Source: Eggerthellaceae bacterium (GTDB lineage Bacteria > Actinomycetota > Coriobacteriia > Coriobacteriales > Eggerthellaceae). From it: a stretch of 35,844 nucleotides of DNA. Below are positions 1 through 8,694 of the stretch, in pieces. Both the position numbers and the translations under genes were made by a program. The stretch lies in assembly GCA_017459925.1 (NCBI GenBank), contig JAFUCC010000037.1, positions 1 to 35,844 of the forward strand, written 5' to 3'. The notes below the pieces were generated by a model. It saw only the letters and a program-made list of their open reading frames with translations, had not been told where the DNA came from and made no database searches. Each line of letters starts with the position of its first letter. Position 1 is the first letter of the stretch.

Positions 1-2
1 CG

Positions 3-23
3 CGCGACATCATGGGCGGATAA
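3..23 (+). CDS. C-terminal tail of an upstream gene (partial)
   Basis: Seven codons reading RDIMGG followed by TAA run in from the left edge of the window. The next gene on the same strand begins about 100 bases later, so this is plausibly the end of an upstream gene in the same transcription unit. A short open frame at an edge proves little, and no product can be named. Confidence 0.25.
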   Translation, partial: RDIMGG

Positions 24-124
24 GAGAGAGGAGAAGACAGATGGACCCACCATAGGCAACCGCGGAAGGGCGCCTTCCACACCAAGCCCGAAAGCCAAAC
101 GAAAGATGCAAAGGAGAAAAGAAG

Positions 125-613
125 ATGGCAGACCAGGCAGAGAAGAAGAACACCTACATCTCGCTTCACAAGAACTTCGTGCGCACCGATATCGAGTACA
201 CCGACCCCAGAAGCGGCGAGAGGAAGACGTTCAACTCGGTGACGCTGCCGCAGGGCACGGTCATCGACGGCAAGGACGTTGGCGGCTACCAGTTCAGCCC
301 GCTCTTCGTCAACGAGTCGAAGTACCGCGGGGAGAACTGGCGCGATATCCCGCTGCTGACCGACCGCGAGATATGGCTGCAGAAGAGCGTGCTCGACCCG
401 GAGGGAAACCCCGTCGTCGGGGAAGACGGCAAGAGGCTCAAGGAGACCGTGCGCGTCATGCCGCAGCAGATCAAGGACGCGCTAGCCGAGTCCAGGCGGG
501 CATACGCCGAGGCGCACAAGGACTCGCTCGCGGAGCGCGCGAGGGACGTGACCGAGGCGTCGCGGGCCATGGAGGCCGAGCAGCGCCCCGTGCCCGACGC
601 CCAGGCCCGATAG
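125..613 (+). CDS. Conserved mobile-element protein of unknown function (162 aa)
   Basis: This is a soluble 162-residue protein with no signal peptide or membrane segment. The start ATG has a good ribosome site (AAAGGAG) just upstream. The first two thirds contain the phrases ISLHKNFV, VTLPQGTVIDG, YQFSPLFVN and WRDIPLL. I recognise these from short conserved proteins carried by integrative conjugative elements of Firmicutes and Actinobacteria, for which I know no assigned function. The last third is a charged, Ala/Glu/Arg-rich helix. The stop lies 10 bases before the pilin start, so the two are probably co-transcribed. An overlapping +1 frame is only a high-GC shadow. The family resemblance is from memory, and the link to conjugation is inferred from context. 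Confidence 0.8.
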   Translation: MADQAEKKNTYISLHKNFVRTDIEYTDPRSGERKTFNSVTLPQGTVIDGKDVGGYQFSPLFVNESKYRGENWRDIPLLTDREIWLQKSVLDPEGNPVVGEDGKRLKETVRVMPQQIKDALAESRRAYAEAHKDSLAERARDVTEASRAMEAEQRPVPDAQAR

Positions 614-623
614 GGGGCGCCGG

Positions 624-3600
624 ATGAAAGCGAAGACGATGTGGCCAGCCGCCAGGAAGTCGGTGGCGGTGCTCATGGCGGCCCTGCTCGCCATCGCGGG
701 GCTCGTCGGACCGCTCATGGCCAGGGCGGAGAGGGCCTACGCCGCCGAGGCGTCCATCTACGTATCAGACGAGCACCTCGACTTCAGGCAATACGATAGC
801 AACACCGGAAACAGCTGGGCGGACACCTTCATGTACATCGACGGCGAGGTGGCCATGTGCATCGACGTCCAGACGACGGTGGTGGACGGCGCCTGGTACT
901 GGTCGCAGGGCATGGACGCGGGCATGGCGCTCAGGCTCGGACTGTACGACCGCTACCTCTGGGAAGCCCATCCCGGCTGGGGGTCGCCGACGCACTACGG
1001 GTACCTGCAGTACATGGTCTGGTGCGAGTACAACACCGGATACATGGACGCATACGTGTCGCCGGAGCGTTCCGACTTCTGGGACGTGTACGCCGGCGCG
1101 AAAGCGTACTACGAGCAGAACAAGGACAGCTACGAGGCCTGGGGCACCGAATGGCACAGCAGCGACTCGCAGAACGTGTGCGTCATACCGAGGCTCACCC
1201 CGAAGGGCGCAATCGAGATCCACAAGGCATCGGCCATAGCCAAGACGACCGACGGCAACGGCTGCTACTCGCTTGCCGGCGCCGTCTACACCGTGTACTC
1301 CGACGAGGCGTGCACCGCGGAAGCCGGCTCCATGACGACCGACGAAGCCGGCTACGGCAAGCTCGAGCACGTCACAAGCGGCACCTATTGGGTCAAGGAA
1401 ACGCAGGCGTCTCCCGGCTACGCGCTCGATCCCGCGAGCTACAAGGTCGACGTCTCGGCAGGCAACACGATCCCCGTGAACGGGGAGGCCGGCGTCGCCG
1501 AGATCCCGCAGTCCGACCCGGTCGGCATGCTCGTCGGCAAGGTTGACGCCACGACCAGCGCCAGCAAGCCCGAAGGCGCCGCGTCGCTTTCGGGCGCCCA
1601 GTTCACCGTGCGCTACTACGACGGGTACTACGGCAGCGCAGAGGCCGCCGAGGCCTCCGGCGAGGCGACCCGCACGTGGGTGTTCAAGACCGACGCCGAC
1701 GGGTTCGCCTACTACTCAGACGAGTACAAGGCCTCCGGCGACGCACTCTACCGCCAGAGCAACGGCGACGCCTCAATCCCGCTCGGCACCGTCGTGATCG
1801 AAGAGACGAAGGCGCCGCAAGGCTACAACCTCGACGACGGCGCCGGCGGGGCGCCGAAGAGATTCTGCATCCAGATCACCCCGGAAGGCGCCGTCGGGGA
1901 GAGCGTCTACACGTACAACTCGCCCACGCAGCCCGACACCGTGAAGCGCGGGGACTTCCGGCTCGTGAAGGAGGTTCCCGTCTCGATCTACGACGAGGCG
2001 GACAACCCGCAGGAGGTCGAGCGAATCCTCGCCGAGGGCGTGCAGTTCCAGCTCATCAACGACAACGAGGGCACGGTCGTATCCCCCGAGACCGGAGAAG
2101 AGGTGGCCAAGGGAGGCGTCGTGTGCACGATCACCGTCGACGAGAACGGGCTCGCGACCACCAAGGCGATCGGCCTGCCCGACGGGTGGACCGGGGCGCT
2201 CGCCTACGGGACCTACACGGTGCACGAGGTCGTGCCCGACGACGTGGCAGCCGCCTTCGAGGCCGAGCACGGCAAGGAGCTGCTCGCCGTGCCCGACTGG
2301 AAGACGACCATCTCCGAAGAGGGCCAGTACGACGCGCCGGCGCTCGTGAACGACCGCATCCCCCAGACTCCTCTCAAGGTCATCAAGGTCGACGCCGAGA
2401 CCGGCAGGCAGGTCCCCCTGCAATGCTCGTTCCAGCTGCTCGACGCAAGCGGGGCGCCCGTGACCTACGCGTCGCACTACCCCGAGGAGTCCGTGATGGA
2501 CACCTGGACCACGAACGGCAGCGGTGAGGTGACGCTTCCCATGCTGCTCGAGGAGGGAAGCTACACCATCACCGAGGTGCAGGCGCCCTACGGCTACGCC
2601 GTCAACCTCGAGGGCGTTTCCTTCACGGTCGGGGCCCAGTACAGAGGGTGGGAAGACCCCATCTCGGTCGAGCTCGCCGACATGCCCCAAAAGGGCATCA
2701 TCAAGGTGGTCAAGCACGACTCGACGACCGGCGAGCCCGTCGACGGGAGCACCTACATCGTGAAGGCCGCGGCCGACATCGTCACCGCCGAGGGCACCGT
2801 CCGCGCGGGTGCCGGCGAGATCGTCGCGACCCTCGTGACCGACGCGAGCGGCGCGGCGTCGACCGGAGAGCTCTACCTTGGCACCTACACCGTCTACGAG
2901 GCGAAGGCCAAGGACGGTTTCGCGCTCAACGTGAGCGAGGAGACGGTCGAGCTTTCCTACCAGGGGCAGGAAGTCGAGGCCTTCGAGCACGAAGAGCCCG
3001 TGACCGATACCCCCACCGAGATCAAGCTCCGCAAGGTCGACGCGACCGACCCCGAGACCCCCGTCGCGGGGGCCACTTTCCGAGTCTGGAACGACGAGGG
3101 GTCCTTCGACGAGGAGTTCGTCTCCGACGAGAACGGCGACATCTCCATGAAGTACATCCTGCACGGAAGCTACCACGTGCAGGAGACCGCGGCTCCGGAC
3201 GGCTACGTCATATGCGACGTCGACGAGAGCGGAGAGCCCGCCATCCACGACTTCACCGCCAACGACCAGGGCATGATCGAGTTCGACGGGTCGGAGGAAA
3301 TGACCGACGTGTACGAGTGGACCGTCGAGAACATGCCCAAGACCATGAGGACCACGGCCGTCGACAAGGCCAGCGGCACCCACGAGGGGCAGGCCCGGGG
3401 CCAGATGACGATCGTAGACACCATCGAGTACACGGGCTGCATCCCCGGCCAGGAGTACACGGTCTCCGGCACGCTCATGGACAAGGCGACCGGCAAGGCG
3501 GCGCTCGATGCCGACGGCAAGGAGATAACTGCCAGCACCACCTTCACGGCCGAGGACTTCACTGGAACCGTCGAAATCGAGTTCGCCTTCGACGGCGTCG

Positions 3601-4628
3601 ACCTCGCAGGCCACGACCTCGTCGCCTTCGAGGCCATGGAGCACGAGGGCAAGGAGTACATGGTGCACGCCGACATCGAGGACGAGGGCCAGACAGTGAA
3701 GGTGGTCGACATCCACACCACCGCCGCCAACCCCGAGACGGGCGACAACCTGGGCAGCACCTCCAGCGCGCTCGAGCTCGTCGACACGGTCGCCTACGAG
3801 AACCTCACACCCGGCAGCACCTACCGCCTCACCGCCACGCTCCACGACTCCGCCACGGGAGGCGAGCTCCTCGATTCCGAGGGCATGCCCATCCTGGCAG
3901 AGGTGGAGTTCGCGCCCGAGGAGAAGGACGGCATCGCCGAGGTGCGCATGACCGTGGACACCGAGGGCATCGCAGGCCACACGCTCGTGTTCTTCGAGAG
4001 GCTCGCCGACGCCGAGGGCAACACCATCACGGCCCATGAGGACGCGGACGACGAGGGCCAGTCCATCCACTTCGCCGACATCCGCACGACTGCCGTCGAC
4101 GGCGACGACGGGGACAAGAACGTCGTCGCGGACGAGAAGGCGAAAGTTACCGACACGGTGGCGTACGAGAACCTCGTCCCCGGCAAGGAGTACACGCTCG
4201 AGGGCAAGCTCGTGGACAAGGCCACGGGCGAGACGCTGAAGGACGCGGACGGCAAGGAAATCGCAGCAACCGCGACGTTCACGCCCGATAAGGCAGACGG
4301 AACCGCGGAGGTGACCTTCGAGTTCGACGGCAGCAAGCTAGCCGGCACGACGGCCGTCGCCTTCGAGACGCTGACGAGGGACGGCGTCGAGATCGCCGCG
4401 CACGCCGACATCGAGGACGAGGCGCAGACGGTCGAGCTCGTCGTCCCCGAGAAGGACACGCCCGGCAAGGGATATCCCAAGACCGGGGGCAGCGTGCCCG
4501 TAGCGCCCATCGCGGCCAGCATCGTCGTGATCGCCGGATGCGGCGCGGCAGGCGCCGCCTACGCGCTCGGCAAGCGCCGCAAGACCCGCAATGCCGACTC
4601 CGACACGGCCGATACCGGAGACGAGTAG
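624..4628 (+). CDS. Cell-wall-anchored SpaA-type pilin/adhesin with thioester-like domain and VaFE repeats
   Basis: This is a secreted surface protein of 1334 residues. A signal peptide spans about residues 1-40: basic start, hydrophobic stretch, then an ARA/AYA cleavage region. Residues about 45-190 look like a thioester domain, with a Cys in AMCIDV and a Gln in the later LQYMVW segment. In the family such a Cys-Gln pair forms a reactive bond that can attach covalently to host surfaces. A series of Cna-B/SpaA modules follows, each ending in an E-T-x-A-P-x-G-Y-type motif (ETKAPQGY, EVQAPYGY, ETAAPDGY). Three VaFE-type repeats begin near residues 908, 1030 and 1153. The C-terminus has the sorting motif YPKTGG (from residue 1284), a hydrophobic span and a basic tail (GKRRK). 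The following sortase gene is the natural partner. Isopeptide cross-links are expected from the family and not shown here. Confidence 0.93.
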   Translation: MKAKTMWPAARKSVAVLMAALLAIAGLVGPLMARAERAYAAEASIYVSDEHLDFRQYDSNTGNSWADTFMYIDGEVAMCIDVQTTVVDGAWYWSQGMDAGMALRLGLYDRYLWEAHPGWGSPTHYGYLQYMVWCEYNTGYMDAYVSPERSDFWDVYAGAKAYYEQNKDSYEAWGTEWHSSDSQNVCVIPRLTPKGAIEIHKASAIAKTTDGNGCYSLAGAVYTVYSDEACTAEAGSMTTDEAGYGKLEHVTSGTYWVKETQASPGYALDPASYKVDVSAGNTIPVNGEAGVAEIPQSDPVGMLVGKVDATTSASKPEGAASLSGAQFTVRYYDGYYGSAEAAEASGEATRTWVFKTDADGFAYYSDEYKASGDALYRQSNGDASIPLGTVVIEETKAPQGYNLDDGAGGAPKRFCIQITPEGAVGESVYTYNSPTQPDTVKRGDFRLVKEVPVSIYDEADNPQEVERILAEGVQFQLINDNEGTVVSPETGEEVAKGGVVCTITVDENGLATTKAIGLPDGWTGALAYGTYTVHEVVPDDVAAAFEAEHGKELLAVPDWKTTISEEGQYDAPALVNDRIPQTPLKVIKVDAETGRQVPLQCSFQLLDASGAPVTYASHYPEESVMDTWTTNGSGEVTLPMLLEEGSYTITEVQAPYGYAVNLEGVSFTVGAQYRGWEDPISVELADMPQKGIIKVVKHDSTTGEPVDGSTYIVKAAADIVTAEGTVRAGAGEIVATLVTDASGAASTGELYLGTYTVYEAKAKDGFALNVSEETVELSYQGQEVEAFEHEEPVTDTPTEIKLRKVDATDPETPVAGATFRVWNDEGSFDEEFVSDENGDISMKYILHGSYHVQETAAPDGYVICDVDESGEPAIHDFTANDQGMIEFDGSEEMTDVYEWTVENMPKTMRTTAVDKASGTHEGQARGQMTIVDTIEYTGCIPGQEYTVSGTLMDKATGKAALDADGKEITASTTFTAEDFTGTVEIEFAFDGVDLAGHDLVAFEAMEHEGKEYMVHADIEDEGQTVKVVDIHTTAANPETGDNLGSTSSALELVDTVAYENLTPGSTYRLTATLHDSATGGELLDSEGMPILAEVEFAPEEKDGIAEVRMTVDTEGIAGHTLVFFERLADAEGNTITAHEDADDEGQSIHFADIRTTAVDGDDGDKNVVADEKAKVTDTVAYENLVPGKEYTLEGKLVDKATGETLKDADGKEIAATATFTPDKADGTAEVTFEFDGSKLAGTTAVAFETLTRDGVEIAAHADIEDEAQTVELVVPEKDTPGKGYPKTGGSVPVAPIAASIVVIAGCGAAGAAYALGKRRKTRNADSDTADTGDE

Positions 4629-4641
4629 TCCATCACACGCA

Positions 4642-4663
4642 GGGGCGGGCTCAAGCCCGCCCC
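4642..4663. repeat. Perfect 10-bp inverted repeat between pilin and sortase genes
   Basis: GGGGCGGGCT and AGCCCGCCCC are separated by two bases, giving a very stable G+C hairpin in the 54-base pilin-sortase gap. No T-run follows on either strand, so it is not a classical terminator. It may act as an attenuator or as an RNA-stabilising hairpin that lowers sortase expression relative to pilin. The structure is seen directly, and the role is inferred. Confidence 0.6.
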
Positions 4664-4682
4664 GGTAAGCCGGGAGGAGAAG

Positions 4683-5399
4683 ATGAGAAACGCGAAGCTG
4701 CTCCTGTTCCCGCTCGCCACGGCGGCCCTGGCCGTGACCGTGGCGCTCGTCCTCACGTGGCTGACGGCCACCCCGGACGAGAGGGACGAAATGTCCCAGT
4801 GGGCTTCCGAGCGAATCGGCCGGGAAGCGCCCGACGAGGACGCACGCCAGATCGACTGGGACGCCCTGCCCCCTGAAATAATCGCATGGGTCGAGGTCCC
4901 GGGGGCCGCCATCGACGAGCCAATCGTGCAGGCCGACCCCGAACACCCCGACTATTACCTCTACGCCGACGTGTTCGGCGAAGGGGGCTTGGGCACGCCC
5001 TACATCGACTGCGACTGCAGCTTGGGAGGCCCGCTCACGATTATCTACGGCCACCACATGGACGACGGCGGCGTGTTCGCCGACTTCGCTCGCTTCAGCG
5101 ACCGGGATTACGCGATGGGCCACAGAGAGATCGTCGTCTACCTGCGCGAGGGGAACCGGAAAGTCGAACTGGATACCATAGCGGTCGACATCGTGAACGC
5201 TAATCGCGAGACGCTCAGGGCCGAGTTCGACGACCAGGACGAGTTCGAGGCCTACGCACGCAAGGCCATCGAGGAAAGCGACCTGGTCCTGGAATCGCCG
5301 CAAGACGTAGGCCGCCTCTACGCCTTCTCGACGTGCTCGTACCAGACGGGCAACTCCCGTACGGTCGTCTATGCGATAGAGAAGGAAGGGAGCCTATGA
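4683..5399 (+). CDS. srtB: Class B sortase
   Basis: This is a 238-residue membrane-anchored transpeptidase with one N-terminal membrane span (about residues 5-27). Catalytic features are visible in the usual order: His in YGHH (H124), the catalytic Cys in STCSY (C218), and Arg eight residues later in NSRTVV (R226). The region IDEPIVQ...YYLYADVFG matches the early part of class B sortases. The start follows GGGAGGAGAAG. It should cleave the YPKTGG motif of the preceding adhesin and attach it to the wall or polymerise it. Pairing of a class B enzyme with a SpaA/VaFE protein is common in Actinobacteria and on conjugative elements. Substrate assignment is by adjacency. Confidence 0.93.
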   Translation: MRNAKLLLFPLATAALAVTVALVLTWLTATPDERDEMSQWASERIGREAPDEDARQIDWDALPPEIIAWVEVPGAAIDEPIVQADPEHPDYYLYADVFGEGGLGTPYIDCDCSLGGPLTIIYGHHMDDGGVFADFARFSDRDYAMGHREIVVYLREGNRKVELDTIAVDIVNANRETLRAEFDDQDEFEAYARKAIEESDLVLESPQDVGRLYAFSTCSYQTGNSRTVVYAIEKEGSL

Positions 5400-5573
5400 G
5401 AATCCGGCCAATCACACCGGCCTGCTCCGCGGCGGCTCCCTCGGCACGATGGATGCCACCAACGTCTGCGTCTGGGCCAGGCGCATGAAGTCGTTCGCGC
5501 ACACGCAGCAGAGCACGAGCGCCATGTCGGCAGTCGCATCGTGGCAACGTTGCACGCGCGCACAATTTGGCGC
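5400..5573. other. Intergenic gap after the sortase; no supported gene
   Basis: A 30-codon frame overlaps the sortase stop (ATGA at 5396). Short frames on both strands give Cys- and Trp-containing peptides, but none has a ribosome site or a recognisable motif. It may be decayed coding DNA. I call no gene here. Confidence 0.4.
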
Positions 5574-5603
5574 TTGACAGAACAAATGGCGCAATGCTAT
5601 TTT
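5574..5603 (+). promoter_or_regulatory. Promoter of the TetR gene
   Basis: A consensus -35 TTGACA (5574-5579) is followed after 18 bases by TATTTT (5598-5603). The local sequence is A+T-rich compared with its surroundings. It lies about 40 bases before the tetR start codon, and the palindromic operator overlaps its downstream edge, consistent with autorepression. Confidence 0.7.
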
Positions 5604-5621
5604 GAGTGAGCAGTCAATCAA
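5602..5621. promoter_or_regulatory. TetR operator, copy 1
   Basis: The 20-bp imperfect palindrome TTGAGTGAGCAGTCAATCAA overlaps the -10 region of the tetR promoter. It matches the second copy at 6256-6275 in 18 of 20 positions. Bound repressor would block its own promoter. The regulator assignment comes from position next to the only TetR gene in the window. Confidence 0.75.
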
Positions 5622-5639
5622 AATAATTACGGAGTAAGA

Positions 5640-6203
5640 ATGGGCATCGAGGAGAACATAAGGGAGTCGGCGTACAGGCTGTTTGCCGAACGTGGCTTCT
5701 CGTGCCCCACTTCGGCCATCACCAAGGACGCGGGCGTGTCGCAGGGCATCCTGTTCCACTACTTCGGGACCAAGGACGAGCTCATCGCCGACCTCTACGC
5801 CGAGGCAGTCGAAGGCTACTACGCAGAGGCGGCGACAGCCTTCGCCTCGGGCGTCGAGGACCCAGACGGTTTCGTGAAGACGCTGAAGCGGTCGTGGCTG
5901 CGCCAGGTCGACTGGTGCCTGGACCATTGGGTCGAGTTCAGCTACATGCGCATGTTCGAGGAGTCTGAGCGGGCCGCCGCTGGCGTGGTGCCGGAGAAAG
6001 TGGGGCGCTTCCTCGACGAGCAGATTGAGAGGGGCCGCTCGCTCGGGGCAGTGAGATCGTTCGACGACGCCTACCTTGTCGAGGTCGGCAACGCGGTGAC
6101 GGCGGCCACCGTACGCCACCTGCACGCGCATCCGGAGAAGCGGGGGGACGAGGGCTTCATGGAACAGGCCTGGCGGATCTACTGGCAGCCGAAGGAGTGT
6201 TAG
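5640..6203 (+). CDS. TetR/AcrR-family transcriptional regulator
   Basis: This is a 187-residue repressor of normal family length. Residues about 8-50 form the TetR helix-turn-helix, seen in AYRLFAERGF, ITKDAGVSQGILFHYF and GTKDELIADLY. The C-terminal two thirds are the helical ligand and dimer domain, which has no recognisable ligand signature. The start ATG follows ACGGAGTAAGA. Two near-identical palindromes, one at its own promoter and one before the oxidoreductase, indicate that it represses both itself and that enzyme. The inducer is unknown; a substrate of the flavoenzyme would be a natural guess. Confidence 0.93.
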   Translation: MGIEENIRESAYRLFAERGFSCPTSAITKDAGVSQGILFHYFGTKDELIADLYAEAVEGYYAEAATAFASGVEDPDGFVKTLKRSWLRQVDWCLDHWVEFSYMRMFEESERAAAGVVPEKVGRFLDEQIERGRSLGAVRSFDDAYLVEVGNAVTAATVRHLHAHPEKRGDEGFMEQAWRIYWQPKEC

Positions 6204-6210
6204 GACAGGG

Positions 6211-6246
6211 CGCCCGAGCACGCTGCGGTGCGCGGGCGTATTTCTT
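6211..6246 (+). terminator. Rho-independent terminator after tetR
   Basis: CGCCCGAGCAC pairs with GTGCGCGGGCG with one mismatch around a short loop, and is followed by TATTTCTTT. It should end the tetR transcript and leave the oxidoreductase to its own operator-controlled promoter. Confidence 0.75.
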
Positions 6247-6255
6247 TACCTAAGA

Positions 6256-6275
6256 TTGAGTGAGTACTCAATCAA
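6256..6275. promoter_or_regulatory. TetR operator, copy 2, before the oxidoreductase
   Basis: TTGAGTGAGTACTCAATCAA is symmetrical except at one position in each half (TTGAnTGAGTACTCAnTCAA). It is 18/20 identical to copy 1 and lies 55 bases before the chosen oxidoreductase start. An in-frame TTG inside this operator would extend the flavoprotein by 25 residues. The operator and the strong downstream ribosome site argue against that start. Confidence 0.78.
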
Positions 6276-6330
6276 TATTAGACCAGAAGAGGGAATCGCA
6301 TCGAGGATGCGGAAAGGAAAAGGAGGAGAC

Positions 6331-7866
6331 ATGGGAGGCAAGGTAATCGTGGTCGGGGCAGGCGCGGCGGGGATCTACGCGACGTGGCTGTTGAGGCGAC
6401 AGGGCGTCGACGTGACGTGCTTCGAGGCGTCGCCGTACCCGTGTGGGCGCACGCGCGCCTATGAGAAGGACGGCTACATCTGCGAGACGGGCGCCCTCGG
6501 CGTCGAGACCCAGTGGGACTTCGAGCCCCAGCTGATCAAAGACGTGGGCCTCTCGGGCGAGTACGCCGCGGGCACGACGATGCGCGTGGGCTTCTGGCGC
6601 AAGAACAGGCTGAACCTCGTCGGTATCGGCACGGCCGCGCAGCAGCTGAGCTGGCTGCGCGAGACGCTCGGCTTCCGGGGGATCCCGCTCAAGGCGATAC
6701 GCCAGGCGATTAAGGTGGCGCTGGCCATCAACAAGGAGCTGAAGCAGATCGAGGCGCAGGGCAAGGACGTTCACGCCAACAGCTTCGAGGCGCTCCTGCC
6801 TTTCGGCGACGTGCGCCTCGACGAATACGTCCTCGAGCACGGCGGCAAGGAGGCGCTCGACTACATCTTCCAGCCGTTCATGTCGCTCATGATCCTCGGC
6901 AGCGCGCCCGACACGTGCGTCACGCACATGATGTGCCTGTTCATCAACAACAGCCAGGGCATGTCCGAGAGCGGCGGCTTCGGCTGGATGAAGCGCGGCA
7001 TCGGCAGCATCTACGAGGCAGCGTACGGGATGGACGAGGAGTGCTACCGCCTGTCGTGCCCTGTCGACGAGATCGTCATCGAGGACGGCGCCGTGACCGG
7101 AGTGCGTGCGGGCGGCGAGTTCTTCCCGGCCGACCACGTCATCTGCTGCACAACGGCGTCGAAGGTGGCCCAGATCACGCCCGAGCTGCCGCAGGCCATC
7201 GCCGACGACCTGGCGTGCGTGCGCTACGCGTCAACCTACCACTACATGTTCGGCGACAGGAAGAAGTTCACCCCCGACGAGTTCACCATGGAGTTCTTTG
7301 CGTCCACACCGGAGGACCCCAAGCCGCTCATCCGCGTGTGCCTGGACGCAGCCCAGCGCTCCGATGCCTACACCCCCTACGGCCGCGAGAAGGGCACGCT
7401 GTTGCACGTGCTGACCTCATACGAGCACGAGGAGCGCCTGATGGCGATGTCGGACGAGGAGCGCCTGAAGCTCGTTATGGATGAGACGCGCAAGCTGTTC
7501 CCGGATATGCCTGAGGACCTGGAGCTCTGCGAGTGCCTGTACCTGCCCGAGGCCATCTCGCTCGACGCGCCTGGCCAGATGCCCGCGATGCACGACTACG
7601 AGACGAACCACCTGGACGACGTCAGGGGCTTCCACCTCGCCGGTGAGTACCTGCACCCAGCGGCCAGCGCCGAGGGCGCCTGCATCACCGCGCGCAGGGC
7701 GGCAGGCCGCGTGCTCGAGCAGATGGGTATGCCCGGCCTTCCGGGCTGCAAGGCCGAATCGGCCGCCCCGGCGCCCAAGGCGAGCGCCAAGGACGTGGCC
7801 GTTCCTGCGGGCACCGCGGTCGCGGGCTTCGCTGCCGGCGTGGCCATAGGGCGTCGCACCAAATAG
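6331..7866 (+). CDS. FAD-dependent oxidoreductase (amine oxidase/phytoene desaturase-like)
   Basis: This is a 511-residue flavoprotein. The N-terminus has the Rossmann dinucleotide motif VGAGAAG (about residues 8-14), an acidic residue ending strand 2 (FEAS), then GRTRAY, which matches the G-G-R/GRTR phosphate-binding segment of the amine oxidase and desaturase superfamily. Near the C-terminus LAGEYLHP resembles the second FAD-contact motif of that fold. After about residue 470 there is an Ala/Lys-rich linker and a short hydrophobic tail ending GRRTK, which may touch the membrane. The start is chosen at ATG 6331 because GGAGGAG precedes it. Substrate is not predictable. Regulation by the upstream TetR protein is supported by the shared operator. 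Confidence 0.88.
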   Translation: MGGKVIVVGAGAAGIYATWLLRRQGVDVTCFEASPYPCGRTRAYEKDGYICETGALGVETQWDFEPQLIKDVGLSGEYAAGTTMRVGFWRKNRLNLVGIGTAAQQLSWLRETLGFRGIPLKAIRQAIKVALAINKELKQIEAQGKDVHANSFEALLPFGDVRLDEYVLEHGGKEALDYIFQPFMSLMILGSAPDTCVTHMMCLFINNSQGMSESGGFGWMKRGIGSIYEAAYGMDEECYRLSCPVDEIVIEDGAVTGVRAGGEFFPADHVICCTTASKVAQITPELPQAIADDLACVRYASTYHYMFGDRKKFTPDEFTMEFFASTPEDPKPLIRVCLDAAQRSDAYTPYGREKGTLLHVLTSYEHEERLMAMSDEERLKLVMDETRKLFPDMPEDLELCECLYLPEAISLDAPGQMPAMHDYETNHLDDVRGFHLAGEYLHPAASAEGACITARRAAGRVLEQMGMPGLPGCKAESAAPAPKASAKDVAVPAGTAVAGFAAGVAIGRRTK

Positions 7867-7887
7867 CCCCGCCTCGACGGCACGACC

Positions 7888-7986
7888 GTGAAACACCGGT
7901 ACCTGGTACCGACGCTTCTGTTCCCGGCCTTGGGATGGCTGTGCTTCAACGTAAGCGATGCGCGCCAGAGAGACTACCGCGATTAG
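7888..7986 (+). CDS. Possible small hydrophobic peptide (32 aa)
   Basis: A GTG-started frame of 33 codons follows the oxidoreductase. It encodes a basic start, a hydrophobic segment (LVPTLLFPALGWLCF) and a charged end, the shape of a one-span membrane peptide. No clear ribosome site is visible and I know no relative. It lies before a terminator, so it would share the oxidoreductase transcript. It could equally be chance. Confidence 0.3.
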   Translation: MKHRYLVPTLLFPALGWLCFNVSDARQRDYRD

Positions 7987-8010
7987 ACCGCCTATCGCCT
8001 TCATTGCGTG

Positions 8011-8043
8011 AACGCGCCCCAACTCGGGGCGCGTTCTCTTCTA
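8011..8043 (+). terminator. Rho-independent terminator after the oxidoreductase
   Basis: AACGCGCCCC pairs with GGGGCGCGTT around a five-base loop and is followed by CTCTTCT. It separates the TetR-controlled unit from the next gene. Confidence 0.8.
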
Positions 8044-8072
8044 CAATCAGTTACGGATCTAGGAGGGTGCTA

Positions 8073-8693
8073 ATGGAGAAGAATTTCGCAGAGCTCGACT
8101 TGCAGCTCGTGATGTTCGATATAAACGACACCGAGGAAGAGCGCGAGGACAACGTGATCGCCGGCGTGGCCATCCGCGCCGAAGACGCCGCGGCGTTCGC
8201 AGCCGATGTCGAACGGCTCGCCGTGGAGAAGTACGGCGGCGCCACGTTCGCGGACCTTCTCGACGAGGATCCCGAAGACGAGTCCATGGCGGCGGCATGG
8301 CGCCTCAGCGATGCGAGGCGCAACGAGGCCCTCGTCGCCGAGGCGGAGAAGGCCATGGCCGAAGGCATGCCGAAGGAAACGAAGCGGCGGCCCATGCCTT
8401 CGATTAAGGGCAAGACCTTCGAGCAGGTCGAAGAGGAGTACGCCCAGGCCCAAAGGAGATGGGAGGAGCTGCAGGCCGACCCCGATGGCCACGGCCCCGA
8501 CGAGGCCCGGGAGCGCCTCATGGACTTCGTCGACGCGGGGCTCTGTGTGGACATGGCTATGAGGCGCCATTACGAATCGCTCGACCCGCAGGCGCAATCC
8601 GAGATGCTCAAGCAGCTCGCCAAGGACGAGAGCGTCTCTGCCAGCTACTGGTTCGACGTGCTCTTCGGGAACTGGCCCCACTCCGAGGATTAG
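8073..8693 (+). CDS. Acidic helical protein of unknown function (206 aa)
   Basis: This soluble protein is rich in Glu, Asp and Ala. It has no signal peptide, membrane segment or motif that I recognise. The start is the ATG preceded by AGGAGG. The frame is open further upstream, but that extension would cross the terminator. Stretches such as FEQVEEEYAQAQRRWEEL suggest long helices. It is convergent with the secreted-protein gene on the other strand, with one base between the two stops, and no terminator is visible there. It may be host rather than element sequence. Confidence 0.7.
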   Translation: MEKNFAELDLQLVMFDINDTEEEREDNVIAGVAIRAEDAAAFAADVERLAVEKYGGATFADLLDEDPEDESMAAAWRLSDARRNEALVAEAEKAMAEGMPKETKRRPMPSIKGKTFEQVEEEYAQAQRRWEELQADPDGHGPDEARERLMDFVDAGLCVDMAMRRHYESLDPQAQSEMLKQLAKDESVSASYWFDVLFGNWPHSED

Positions 8694-8694
8694 G

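Noticed and set aside
2648..4039. Long plus-strand open frame in another phase within the pilin gene
   Set aside because: Arg/His/Gly-rich composition typical of a shifted frame in high-GC DNA, with no motif.
1773..4070. Long open frame on the minus strand opposite the pilin gene (about 765 codons)
   Set aside because: It is the antisense shadow of a G+C-rich coding sequence. It has no ribosome site and a low-complexity Val/Leu/Arg/Gly composition. The plus-strand pilin has a signal peptide, repeats and a sorting motif.
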